A stretch of 20,469 nucleotides of DNA. It comes from Candidatus Saccharimonadota bacterium. Lineage in GTDB: Bacteria; Patescibacteriota; Saccharimonadia; Saccharimonadales; UBA10212. A program made the translations under genes and the position numbers. Shown here one piece after another: positions 1 through 6,528 of this stretch. The stretch covers positions 1-20,469 of the forward strand of contig JAQGHE010000033.1 in assembly GCA_028288985.1 (NCBI GenBank). The letters are read 5' to 3'. A model generated the notes under the pieces. That model had not been told where the DNA came from. It saw only the letters and a program-made list of their open reading frames with translations, and did not search any database. Each line of letters opens with the position of its first letter. The first letter of the stretch is position 1.

Positions 1-1
1 C

Positions 2-625
2 AAAAGTGTGGAGCAGTTTGCACCCGAGATGATTCAAAACACCTCTCATCTAACGCATGGGCAGGTCAAATTGCCCGGCGGAGTAAAAATGAGCAGCCGT
101 CTGGGTAACATTATTCGTGCAGTAGACATTCTAGACTTAACAGCGAAGGCAAACACCAAAAGAGTCGGACAAGCGAGCGAGCAAATTGTGCTAGGCGCAG
201 TAAAGTACGCATTTATAAAGCAGAGGCTAGGAGGTGATATTATCTATGATCCAGAGGAATCAGTTAGCCTGGAAGGCAACAGCGGACCTTATTTACAATA
301 CGCTCACGCCCGGGCTCGTAGTATCCTGAAAAAAGCCGGAGAAGCAGGCGGTGATATAGAGAATCTGGAGCCTAGGGAACGCAGTCTAGTGCGCAAAATC
401 AGCGAATACCCCGAAATTGTAGACAGAGCTACACAGGATTTGATGCCGCACCATATAGCCACCTATCTTTATGAATTGGCGCAGAACTTCAATCGCTTTT
501 ACGAAGGCAATCGTGTAATTGGCGACCCGCGTGAAGCTAACCGCCTAAGACTGGTACAGGCCTACGCCGATGTTCTTAAAAACGGGCTTGGGTTACTGGG
601 AATTGAAGCGCCCGAGCACGTATAA
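2..625 (+). CDS. argS: Arginyl-tRNA synthetase, C-terminal part (5' end outside window)
   Basis: Class I aminoacyl-tRNA synthetase that charges tRNA-Arg in the cytoplasm. The frame is open from base 2, so the N-terminal half with the HIGH motif lies upstream of the window; a GTG at base 8 is internal. The KMSKS-type loop appears as KMSSR at bases 86-100, followed by GNII, as in ArgS (KMS[TS]R.GN). The last ~100 residues match the DALR anticodon-binding domain, with an LYELAQNFNRFY helix and the ending LGLLGIEAPEHV, close to the LLGI.APERM end usual in ArgS. About 208 of the usual ~560-590 residues are present. msrB follows after 21 bases and may be co-transcribed. The identity is firm; only the missing 5' end limits the call. 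Confidence 0.93.
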   Translation, partial: KSVEQFAPEMIQNTSHLTHGQVKLPGGVKMSSRLGNIIRAVDILDLTAKANTKRVGQASEQIVLGAVKYAFIKQRLGGDIIYDPEESVSLEGNSGPYLQYAHARARSILKKAGEAGGDIENLEPRERSLVRKISEYPEIVDRATQDLMPHHIATYLYELAQNFNRFYEGNRVIGDPREANRLRLVQAYADVLKNGLGLLGIEAPEHV

Positions 626-646
626 TTTAGTTTAGGAGGAGGGCCT

Positions 647-1057
647 ATGACTATGCAATTAACAGATGAGGAGTTGCGCAAAAAGCTGACTCCGGAAGAG
701 TATCATATCCTGCGCGAAAAGGGGACGGAAGCACCTTACACGGGCAAGCTTTTAGATAATAAGGAAAAAGGCAGCTATGTATGCCCGGTTTGTGGAGCGG
801 AATTATTTAAAAGCGATCACAAATTTGATAGCGGTTCCGGTTGGCCAAGTTTTTATGACGTTGCCAGTACCGGCGCAGTTAAGCTCTCCGAAGATAATAG
901 CCTTGGCATGCGGCGCATAGAAGTAACCTGTGCTAATTGCGGCAGCCACCTTGGTCATCTCTTTAACGATGCGCCAGGTCAGCCTACCGGCCAGCGGTTC
1001 TGCATAAACTCTGCCAGCCTCAAGTTTATGCCGTCTGATAAAAACGCGGATGAGTAA
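647..1057 (+). CDS. msrB: Peptide-methionine (R)-S-oxide reductase MsrB
   Basis: Reduces the R epimer of methionine sulfoxide in oxidised proteins, normally using thioredoxin. The 136-residue protein is a complete single-domain MsrB. The structural zinc is held by two CxxC pairs, C46/C49 (CPVC) and C95/C98 (CANC). GSGWPSF lies at 63-69, HLGHLF at 101-106, and the catalytic cysteine is C119 in RFCINSASLKF. A second ATG lies two codons in, but the Shine-Dalgarno AGGAGG at 634-639 sits 7 bases before the ATG at 647, which supports that start. The gene lies 21 bases after argS, and its last 8 bases overlap the next gene, so translation of the two is probably coupled. There is no signal peptide and no fused MsrA. 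Confidence 0.96.
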   Translation: MTMQLTDEELRKKLTPEEYHILREKGTEAPYTGKLLDNKEKGSYVCPVCGAELFKSDHKFDSGSGWPSFYDVASTGAVKLSEDNSLGMRRIEVTCANCGSHLGHLFNDAPGQPTGQRFCINSASLKFMPSDKNADE

Positions 1058-1772
1058 TAACCGCCATTTTGACGAAGCTTATTGGCAGCGCAGGATCTCA
1101 GACCCCGATTGGTATACGGAGCTGGTCCCCTTTGCCAAAGAAACGGTTGCAAGTCTAGATCGGCAGGGGCGAGATCAATTTCATAAGAAAATCAGGCACT
1201 TTTTTGAGGAAGAGCTGCTGCAGGGCAGGGTAGCCTTGGCCGATGCCGGGCCAAACCTGGACGAGCAGCGCAAGTCTATCGACACAATAGTTATCCACCA
1301 CACCAGCGCCGATCCGGGATATCGTCTTAGCTATATGGACGCTGTGCAGCTGCTTAACATCTACGCGCCGTATTATATGAATCCTACAGTCCGGGAGGAG
1401 CGGCATCTGAAGGGCTCGTCGATTTGGTCCAACCACACCCGTGATGGCAAACAAACTTTTTTGGCCTACCACTGGCTTATGCGCATGGACGGCAGCTTTG
1501 AACGCCTCCTGCCGGATGAGAGTTTAGGCTGGCACGCCGGCAACTGGGATATCAACCGCCGCAGTGTAGGAATCTGTCTGGATAATGACTATGAAGACAA
1601 GGACCCCGATGATGCGCTACTACAAAAATTGGCGGCGCATATTAAGGAACATTATCCGAAAGTTACGCCAGATAAAATAGTCGGCCACTGCGAATGCCGT
1701 GAAGGCACGATTTGCCCCGGCAATAATTTTATAGCCGGATGGAAGCCAAAACTAATAGAGTTTCTAAACTAG
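1050..1772 (+). CDS. N-acetylmuramoyl-L-alanine amidase family protein (Amidase_2/PGRP fold), no signal peptide
   Basis: Predicted zinc amidase that cuts the bond between MurNAc and L-Ala in peptidoglycan. Residues ~76-240 form the Amidase_2 (T7-lysozyme/PGRP) domain. Likely zinc ligands are H83 or H84 (IVIHHT), H223 (VGHCE) and C232 (CPG), the His-His-Cys set of T7 lysozyme. WHAGN at 171-175 and SVGICLDND at 182-190 are family hallmarks. Residues 1-75 are charged, apparently helical and not recognised. There is no signal peptide or membrane segment, so export or activity after lysis is unexplained. The start overlaps msrB by 8 bases and has no clear ribosome-binding site, implying coupling. 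The gene ends 2 bases before the convergent surface-protein gene. The fold is confident; substrate and location are inferred. Confidence 0.85.
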   Translation: MSNNRHFDEAYWQRRISDPDWYTELVPFAKETVASLDRQGRDQFHKKIRHFFEEELLQGRVALADAGPNLDEQRKSIDTIVIHHTSADPGYRLSYMDAVQLLNIYAPYYMNPTVREERHLKGSSIWSNHTRDGKQTFLAYHWLMRMDGSFERLLPDESLGWHAGNWDINRRSVGICLDNDYEDKDPDDALLQKLAAHIKEHYPKVTPDKIVGHCECREGTICPGNNFIAGWKPKLIEFLN

Positions 1773-1774
1773 CG

Positions 1775-4663
1775 TTATTTTTTATCGGTAGAATCGGCTC
1801 GCAAGTGAGCGAAGTAAGTGGCGCCGGCTAACACAGCCAGGCCAACCAGCCATAAGTACCACGAGATGCCCGCGAATTTGTGGTTGTTAACTGTTTTAGC
1901 GATAGCCGCCGGTGCCTTAGTAGTAGACAGAGCGGTGCCTATGACGCCTCCCTCTGTGCTGGTTCCCAGGACTTCCACGGCAGTGTTCTGGGGGGTGGAG
2001 GCACTGGCTGTTGCAGCATGATTACTCGAACCTGTCCCGGTCGCTTGAGACGAGCTGCCAGAGCCTGACGTTGGGTTTACGTTCTGACTGTAAGCTACAA
2101 AGGTCGTAAAGTGCTTGGTCCAGACCACTAAGTCGGCTCCGGCATTCATATAGCAATCACCGCCAGTCGCCAGAGCAATGTCCTCAAGTGCTTGGTCGTC
2201 GGCCGAACAAACGCTTGTAATCTGGGTAAAGTTGCCGTTCCTAACGAAGCCAACTAATTTATTGGCTTGGCCGGGGATGAACAAACGCACGGCTTTGTTG
2301 AAGGTCAGGCCTATATTGCCGGCACCAACCTCAATAACTGTCCCGACAGTCGTAGTTGTACCGCCTGGTGTCGGTACGGTGACACTGGCATTGCTTTGGA
2401 CGGTTGGGGCGCTGATTACTCCATTCCAGGAAGTATCATTAGCGATTACCGTTGTTGATGCCGGGATAGATATATCAGCGCCAGCGGTGTGAACGGTGGT
2501 TTGGGGAATCGTTCCCGTGCCGCTAGTAACCAGTGAACCGTAATCGACTGAAGCATTATTTGTACCATTAGCAACGGTGATGCTTACCGGTTGGCTGGAC
2601 GAAGTGACTACCACTTGCGGCGTAGTACTATCGGCGGTCGCATTACCGTTATTGTCTGGCAGAACTTTGGCGTCCGAACGAGTTGTCATCGCCGCGTTAG
2701 TGAAATAGGGATCATGGGTAACATTCCCATGAATGACTGAGGCGAAAACGGGGGTAGCTGAACCCCACCAGTTGCTGGTGGCATCCAATGTCGTCGATGA
2801 GGCATTATCTATTCCTATCGTGCTGCTGAGGTTGTTGCCGTGGGCTACGACGTGGCCCCCAACTCCCAGACCAACCGTCGCAACGGTGATGGCCTTGGGA
2901 TGTCCTGAAAGGTTGTTATTGGTGATAGTGAATGTACCGGTGTTTGGCACGTCGGTGCTGTACTCACCCCCATGTATGGAAATGGCCGGATCGATGTTCG
3001 TGCTGCCGCTAAAGTCGTTCCCATCGATGAGTGCCGTACCGCTGACGCTTCCGAAAACGAAGACGGTGGAGCCATCCGTCAAAGCACGGTTGTTAGTGAC
3101 TTGTATGTTAGAGACGCCCGATAAAGCCACGAAACTGGACCCGCTGGTATCGCTGCCATTGAGGCTGGTGTTGCCTGAAACCGTAATGCTAGAAGAGGCG
3201 CTCCCGCTGCACGAGAAATTTACATCAGCACTGCCATTATTGGTAGCATTTTGGAACAAGTTATCTAGCACCTTAGTACCGTTACATCCCCCGGCATGGA
3301 AGTTAGCCTTCAGCTGCATCGGCTCGCCGGTAGTTGCCGGTCCATTGAAGCGGTTTTGCTTGATGAGAATGTCACCAGCGCTATCGGTCACGATGCCTAC
3401 CGTGCCATAGCCCGAGAAGATATTATTCCGTAGAATTACACCCGAAAGGGTTGTCGCACCCGACGCCGTGACTTGCGTGCCGCTCCCGTTGAACGAGAAG
3501 CCCTCCACGGTTACATTGCTAGAGCTGATCGAGACTGAGCTGAGCACCGACTCACTGCCAGACCGCGTACGAGCATCTACACCTGCTCGAGCGCCTAAGA
3601 TGTTCAGCGATTTATTAACGCTGACAACCCCCGCTCCGGAATAGTTATCTGTGACATGAACCGTGCTGCCGGCGGTCGCAGAGTTTACAGCATCTTGAAT
3701 CTTAAAGCCCGAAGTTACCCAGTAGCTTCCATCAGATGTAGACCTGGCTATCGGAGCTAGGCTGGGGCTAGCGGAGGCTACAACTGAAGCATCTGCCAAA
3801 CTCTTAACATAAATGTCCTGCGGATCCCCCTGGTTTAAGGTCACCTTGTAGGGCAGGTAGGTGGGGAGCGTAAGGGTGGTAATTACACAGGCCGGGTTGC
3901 TAGGGGTGTCAATGCCTGTGTATAGGGCTACCGTCTCCGCTAGCGATAGGTTTGACATAGAAATATTATTAACTCCGCAGGGGTAGGAGGTGCCGGTGGC
4001 GTAGAGAGCTATGCCGCCCCAGGAGTTCCCGTCGGTGGTTACGCCATCAAAGCTAAGGTGATTGGAGTCGGTTATTGATACCCCATTGCCTCCATTGTTT
4101 TGCGCGGTCAGGCCTGAAAAGCTCGAGTTGCTAACGCCATTGATGTCGAATGCCGACTTTACCATGTTGGTGATCTTGACGTTCTGAACATCTAGACCAC
4201 TAATGTTCTGTGCTCTTAGGCCATATTTTGCCACATGAGCCGTGGTAAGAGTGAAGTTTTTAAGAGTGACGTTGTTGGCTTGGACTTTTAGCCCATCGCT
4301 TACCGCTGTGAGATTTAAGGTGGTTTGGTCTACGCCTTCTCCCCGGACGGTGATGCCAGCTTTGTTTGCAAGGATGAGAAACTCGTTAGCACTGTATGTG
4401 CCGGCCGCAACACTAACAGTATCGCCAGCGACTGCCTGGCTAATCGCATAATTAAGTGTTAGACAAGGCGCTGCTATACAGTCACCAGTATCGGCTGCAC
4501 CCACAGCTTGCGAAACTTGAAGAGTTGAAGCTGCATAGGCGCGGGCGGACATAAAAGGGATGGCGCCAGCCAGGCCGCTCAGACCTATAATTGTGGCTAA
4601 GCCAAGGTTTAGTACTCTTGTTTGGGTTTTTTTGATTAACGTGAGCAGACTTTCAGAAAACAT
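1775..4663 (-). CDS. Exported membrane-anchored right-handed beta-helix surface protein
   Basis: Large (962 aa) exported protein, probably an adhesin or cell-surface protein. Residues 1-44 are a signal peptide: basic residues, a hydrophobic stretch, then AYA before the cut. A first parallel beta-helix (~50-255) opens with a stretch typical of such proteins (LNYAIS, AGDTVSVAAGTY). A second (~305-640) repeats the pattern (IQDAVNSATAGSTVHV) and ends near NWWG at ~633. Residues ~680-860 form beta-rich, Thr/Ser-rich domains closing with WTKHFTTFVAYS near 850. A Ser/Thr/Ala linker leads to one transmembrane helix (~936-952) and the basic end DKK; no LPxTG sorting motif is present. It has its own promoter (4702-4728) and a GAGGAG ribosome-binding site at 4669-4674, so it is a single-gene unit. 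Ligand and exact role cannot be read from sequence. Confidence 0.85.
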   Translation of the reverse strand: MFSESLLTLIKKTQTRVLNLGLATIIGLSGLAGAIPFMSARAYAASTLQVSQAVGAADTGDCIAAPCLTLNYAISQAVAGDTVSVAAGTYSANEFLILANKAGITVRGEGVDQTTLNLTAVSDGLKVQANNVTLKNFTLTTAHVAKYGLRAQNISGLDVQNVKITNMVKSAFDINGVSNSSFSGLTAQNNGGNGVSITDSNHLSFDGVTTDGNSWGGIALYATGTSYPCGVNNISMSNLSLAETVALYTGIDTPSNPACVITTLTLPTYLPYKVTLNQGDPQDIYVKSLADASVVASASPSLAPIARSTSDGSYWVTSGFKIQDAVNSATAGSTVHVTDNYSGAGVVSVNKSLNILGARAGVDARTRSGSESVLSSVSISSSNVTVEGFSFNGSGTQVTASGATTLSGVILRNNIFSGYGTVGIVTDSAGDILIKQNRFNGPATTGEPMQLKANFHAGGCNGTKVLDNLFQNATNNGSADVNFSCSGSASSSITVSGNTSLNGSDTSGSSFVALSGVSNIQVTNNRALTDGSTVFVFGSVSGTALIDGNDFSGSTNIDPAISIHGGEYSTDVPNTGTFTITNNNLSGHPKAITVATVGLGVGGHVVAHGNNLSSTIGIDNASSTTLDATSNWWGSATPVFASVIHGNVTHDPYFTNAAMTTRSDAKVLPDNNGNATADSTTPQVVVTSSSQPVSITVANGTNNASVDYGSLVTSGTGTIPQTTVHTAGADISIPASTTVIANDTSWNGVISAPTVQSNASVTVPTPGGTTTTVGTVIEVGAGNIGLTFNKAVRLFIPGQANKLVGFVRNGNFTQITSVCSADDQALEDIALATGGDCYMNAGADLVVWTKHFTTFVAYSQNVNPTSGSGSSSQATGTGSSNHAATASASTPQNTAVEVLGTSTEGGVIGTALSTTKAPAAIAKTVNNHKFAGISWYLWLVGLAVLAGATYFAHLRADSTDKK

Positions 4664-4701
4664 TAGAACTCCTCATCCACCTACTGTTACTTTGTAGCTT
4701 C

Positions 4702-4728
4702 ATTATACGCATTATGTAGGGATGTCAA
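4702..4728 (-). promoter_or_regulatory. Sigma-70 promoter of the beta-helix surface protein gene
   Basis: Read on the minus strand, a perfect -35 TTGACA (4723-4728) and a perfect -10 TATAAT (4702-4707) are separated by 15 bases, slightly shorter than the ideal 17. Transcription would start near 4695, giving a leader of about 30 bases that carries the GAGGAG site at 4669-4674, 5 bases before the ATG. This is the only promoter in the window with consensus sequence at both hexamers, suggesting strong expression. Confidence 0.75.
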
Positions 4729-4754
4729 ATATCTACTCTGATATCTACGGTGTT

Positions 4755-4763
4755 TGCTAAAAT
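4755..4763 (+). promoter_or_regulatory. Extended -10 promoter, leaderless start of the YjbR-family gene
   Basis: TGCTAAAAT matches the extended -10 form TGnTAnnnT. Its last base lies 7 bases before the ATG at 4771, so the mRNA would begin at or next to the start codon. No Shine-Dalgarno sequence precedes the ATG. No convincing -35 element is visible. Confidence 0.55.
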
Positions 4764-4770
4764 TATCTTA

Positions 4771-5091
4771 ATGACACACAAGCAGGTTGAAGAATATTTA
4801 TTATCAATGCCAAACGCCAAACTGGACTATCCGTTTGGTGAGGGTGTTGCTGTTTATAAGGCGCAGGATAAGATGTTTGCTTTGGTTCAGGAAAAGTCAG
4901 ACCCTGTGCAATTAAGTCTGAAATGCGATCCGCTGCTGGCTGAAACTCTCCGTGAAAAATATGAAACCGTGCTTCCGGGCTATCACCTGAATAAAAAGCA
5001 CTGGAATACGATTTTACTTACGGGTCAGCTGGACTGGGAAGAAATACAGGGACTTATCCGCCACAGTTACAATCTTGTCACGGAGGCTTAA
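4771..5091 (+). CDS. YjbR/MmcQ family small protein (CyaY-like DNA-binding fold)
   Basis: A 106-residue protein of the YjbR/MmcQ family, whose members share a CyaY-like fold; some are annotated as DNA-binding, but the cellular role is not established. Family hallmarks are YPFGEGVAVYK near residue 20, KMFALV at ~34-39, LSLKCDP at ~48-54 and PGYHLNKKHWNT at ~69-80. An in-frame GTG at 4750 would add seven residues. The ATG at 4771 is preferred because the family starts there and the extended -10 element at 4755-4763 would lie inside the longer version. The stop is 1 base from the stop of the convergent gene at 5093, leaving no room for a separate terminator. Confidence 0.85.
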   Translation: MTHKQVEEYLLSMPNAKLDYPFGEGVAVYKAQDKMFALVQEKSDPVQLSLKCDPLLAETLREKYETVLPGYHLNKKHWNTILLTGQLDWEEIQGLIRHSYNLVTEA

Positions 5092-5092
5092 G

Positions 5093-5686
5093 CTACCCTT
5101 TCAGGGCAGGGGAAGACAGCAATGTCTGAGTACTATTGTATGAATCTTGCAGAATAACCTTGGCACCCGAATCATTAGTGCCGGCGTAAGCCGTTTTTAA
5201 GGCACCGGCATAATCTGCGAGAGCTTGCCGAAGATAGGTCAAGTAAGCGGTGTCCAAATTATTGTTTTGGGCGGCACCGGCCAATTGGGTATCAGTGTTC
5301 TTGTTTTGGTAGGATGCCAGCTTTTTGGCATCAACTTTGATTTTATGTGAACTCATATATTTTTTAAGTTGGGTTTGATCGCTCGTTAGGCCGCTTTGGC
5401 TGGTAGCCTCCAACCCTAGATTGGTGGGGTCTTTGAGGGCCCCCTGCTGCAGAGTATTGACCCTGGTTATTTCCTGAGCCCTCCCCAAAACATCCGTTAA
5501 GCCCGTAGTTTTAGCTTTTTTACTGCCAAGAAGCGAGCCAAAAATAATGAGTAGGATCATAAGAATAACGACGGCGGCCACTACCAACACCGGCATCGGA
5601 AGATTGGATAAAGGCCGCGAGGCAGACTTTTGCTGATCTTTTAAGATGAAGTCGTATGAAGGCTTGATTGGCTCTTGCGGCTGCAT
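5093..5686 (-). CDS. Single-pass membrane protein of unknown function
   Basis: A 197-residue protein I do not recognise as a named family. Residues 1-30 are a short cytoplasmic tail containing PSYDFILKDQQK. One strong transmembrane helix spans ~31-54, followed by KKAK. The remaining ~140 residues would be extracytoplasmic: polar, helical-looking, rich in Gln, Asn, Thr and Ala, with no cysteines. The topology suggests an anchored exported domain (N-in, C-out). A GTG at 5692 is in frame, but the ATG at 5686 lies 7 bases after a TGTTAGAAT extended -10, so it is chosen. Its promoter lies in the 18-base gap after the HAD gene. My impression that short YDFI-type N-termini recur in Saccharibacteria membrane proteins is from memory and untested. 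Confidence 0.75.
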   Translation of the reverse strand: MQPQEPIKPSYDFILKDQQKSASRPLSNLPMPVLVVAAVVILMILLIIFGSLLGSKKAKTTGLTDVLGRAQEITRVNTLQQGALKDPTNLGLEATSQSGLTSDQTQLKKYMSSHKIKVDAKKLASYQNKNTDTQLAGAAQNNNLDTAYLTYLRQALADYAGALKTAYAGTNDSGAKVILQDSYNSTQTLLSSPALKG

Positions 5687-5693
5687 AAGCACT

Positions 5694-5702
5694 ATTCTAA
5701 CA
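5694..5702 (-). promoter_or_regulatory. Extended -10 promoter, leaderless start of the membrane protein gene
   Basis: On the minus strand TGTTAGAAT fits TGnTAnnnT and ends 7 bases before the ATG at 5686. It sits between the HAD stop codon and this gene, so the two can be transcribed separately. No Shine-Dalgarno sequence is present. It matches the elements at 6467-6475 and 19583-19591 almost exactly. Confidence 0.6.
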
Positions 5703-5704
5703 GA

Positions 5705-6460
5705 TTAGGATAGAATAAATCTCTGTATAACGTCAGCTACGCCGTCGTGCTCCAAGTCCGGTGCTACGTAGTCGGCTACTTCTTTCAATTCCGGCGGCGA
5801 GTTACCCATTACTGCCTTCATCCCGACGCACGAGAGCAGAGGTAGGTCATTATGACTATCGCCCACGCCAATGACCTCTTCAGGGTTTAGTTTTAGAATT
5901 TCCATCAACTCTTCTACGGCATGCTTCTTAGTGGCCCCGGCATCAGTAATATGAATGTCGACTACATCTCCCTCCTGCCAAGAGGTGGTTGGGTGGGCGG
6001 ATACACCTACTACCGCTTCAAATTCTTGCAACAGAGGAACGAGTTCGCTGTTTGAGACACCGTCCAGGAAGAGTTTAGCCGTTGCTTTAGTGATGGTTTC
6101 TTCGCCCACAAGGTTATCGCTGTATTGGTTTTCACTGGTATATAGTTTGAGCTTGAATCTATTGCAGATCTTTAAAACTTCCCTTTGATCATTTACAGAG
6201 ATGTACTTCTTGAACAAAATTCTTCCGCTGCCGGCCTCCACTACCTCGGCTCCTCCATCAACGACGCAGGGCTCCGTAATATTCAGCTCTTCCATAATGT
6301 GTTTGCTCAAATATAGAGGACGTCCAGTAGCCAAACAAACTTTTACATGCTTTTGAGCCTCGGCAATTGCTTGCTTAACCTTTTCCGAAGGCATGCCGTC
6401 ACGGCGGGAGGGGACTACGGTTCCATCAAGATCAAGGATAATAGCCTTGTATTTAGACAT
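5705..6460 (-). CDS. Cof-type HAD-IIB family phosphatase
   Basis: Magnesium-dependent phosphatase of the haloacid dehalogenase superfamily, IIB (Cof) class; such enzymes act on sugar phosphates, FMN or other small phosphates, and the substrate is not predictable here. All four motifs are visible in the 251 residues: DLDGT with nucleophile D10 and acid D12, the motif II threonine in ATGRP, the motif III lysine in ATKKHAV, and GDSHNDLPLL as motif IV. The region between motifs II and III has the size of an IIB cap. A TTG at 6481 would extend the frame by seven codons, but ATG at 6460 is better because it begins directly with MSKYKAIILDLDGT and lies 6 bases after a TGTTATGAT element. The gene is divergent from dnaG. 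Confidence 0.88.
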   Translation of the reverse strand: MSKYKAIILDLDGTVVPSRRDGMPSEKVKQAIAEAQKHVKVCLATGRPLYLSKHIMEELNITEPCVVDGGAEVVEAGSGRILFKKYISVNDQREVLKICNRFKLKLYTSENQYSDNLVGEETITKATAKLFLDGVSNSELVPLLQEFEAVVGVSAHPTTSWQEGDVVDIHITDAGATKKHAVEELMEILKLNPEEVIGVGDSHNDLPLLSCVGMKAVMGNSPPELKEVADYVAPDLEHDGVADVIQRFILS

Positions 6461-6466
6461 CCACTC

Positions 6467-6475
6467 ATCATAACA
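6467..6475 (-). promoter_or_regulatory. Extended -10 promoter, leaderless start of the HAD phosphatase gene
   Basis: On the minus strand TGTTATGAT (TGnTAnnnT) ends 6 bases before the ATG at 6460, placing transcription initiation at the start codon. The nine bases are identical to those before the gene at 19576. No -35 hexamer or Shine-Dalgarno site is evident. Confidence 0.6.
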
Positions 6476-6515
6476 AATCAAATTGCTTAAGCTGTCTGCG
6501 GGCCGCGCTTAGCTA

Positions 6516-6521
6516 TATACT
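6516..6521 (+). promoter_or_regulatory. -10 element, leaderless start of dnaG
   Basis: TATACT lies 7 bases before the dnaG ATG at 6529, in the 68-base gap shared with the divergent HAD gene. The spacing puts the first mRNA base at or next to the ATG. There is no Shine-Dalgarno sequence, no TGn extension and no clear -35 element. Confidence 0.55.
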
Positions 6522-6528
6522 CTTATAT

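Noticed and set aside
1759..1785. AGTTTCTAAACT followed by a T-rich stretch at the first convergent junction, considered as a terminator.
   Set aside because: The stem is AT-rich with at most five pairs and an impossible two-base loop, and the T-run is offset; too weak to call.
2733..3410. A 225-codon frame on the plus strand inside the beta-helix gene.
   Set aside because: It is a shadow of the repetitive, Thr/Ser/Gly-rich coding strand; no ribosome-binding site and no recognisable protein features.
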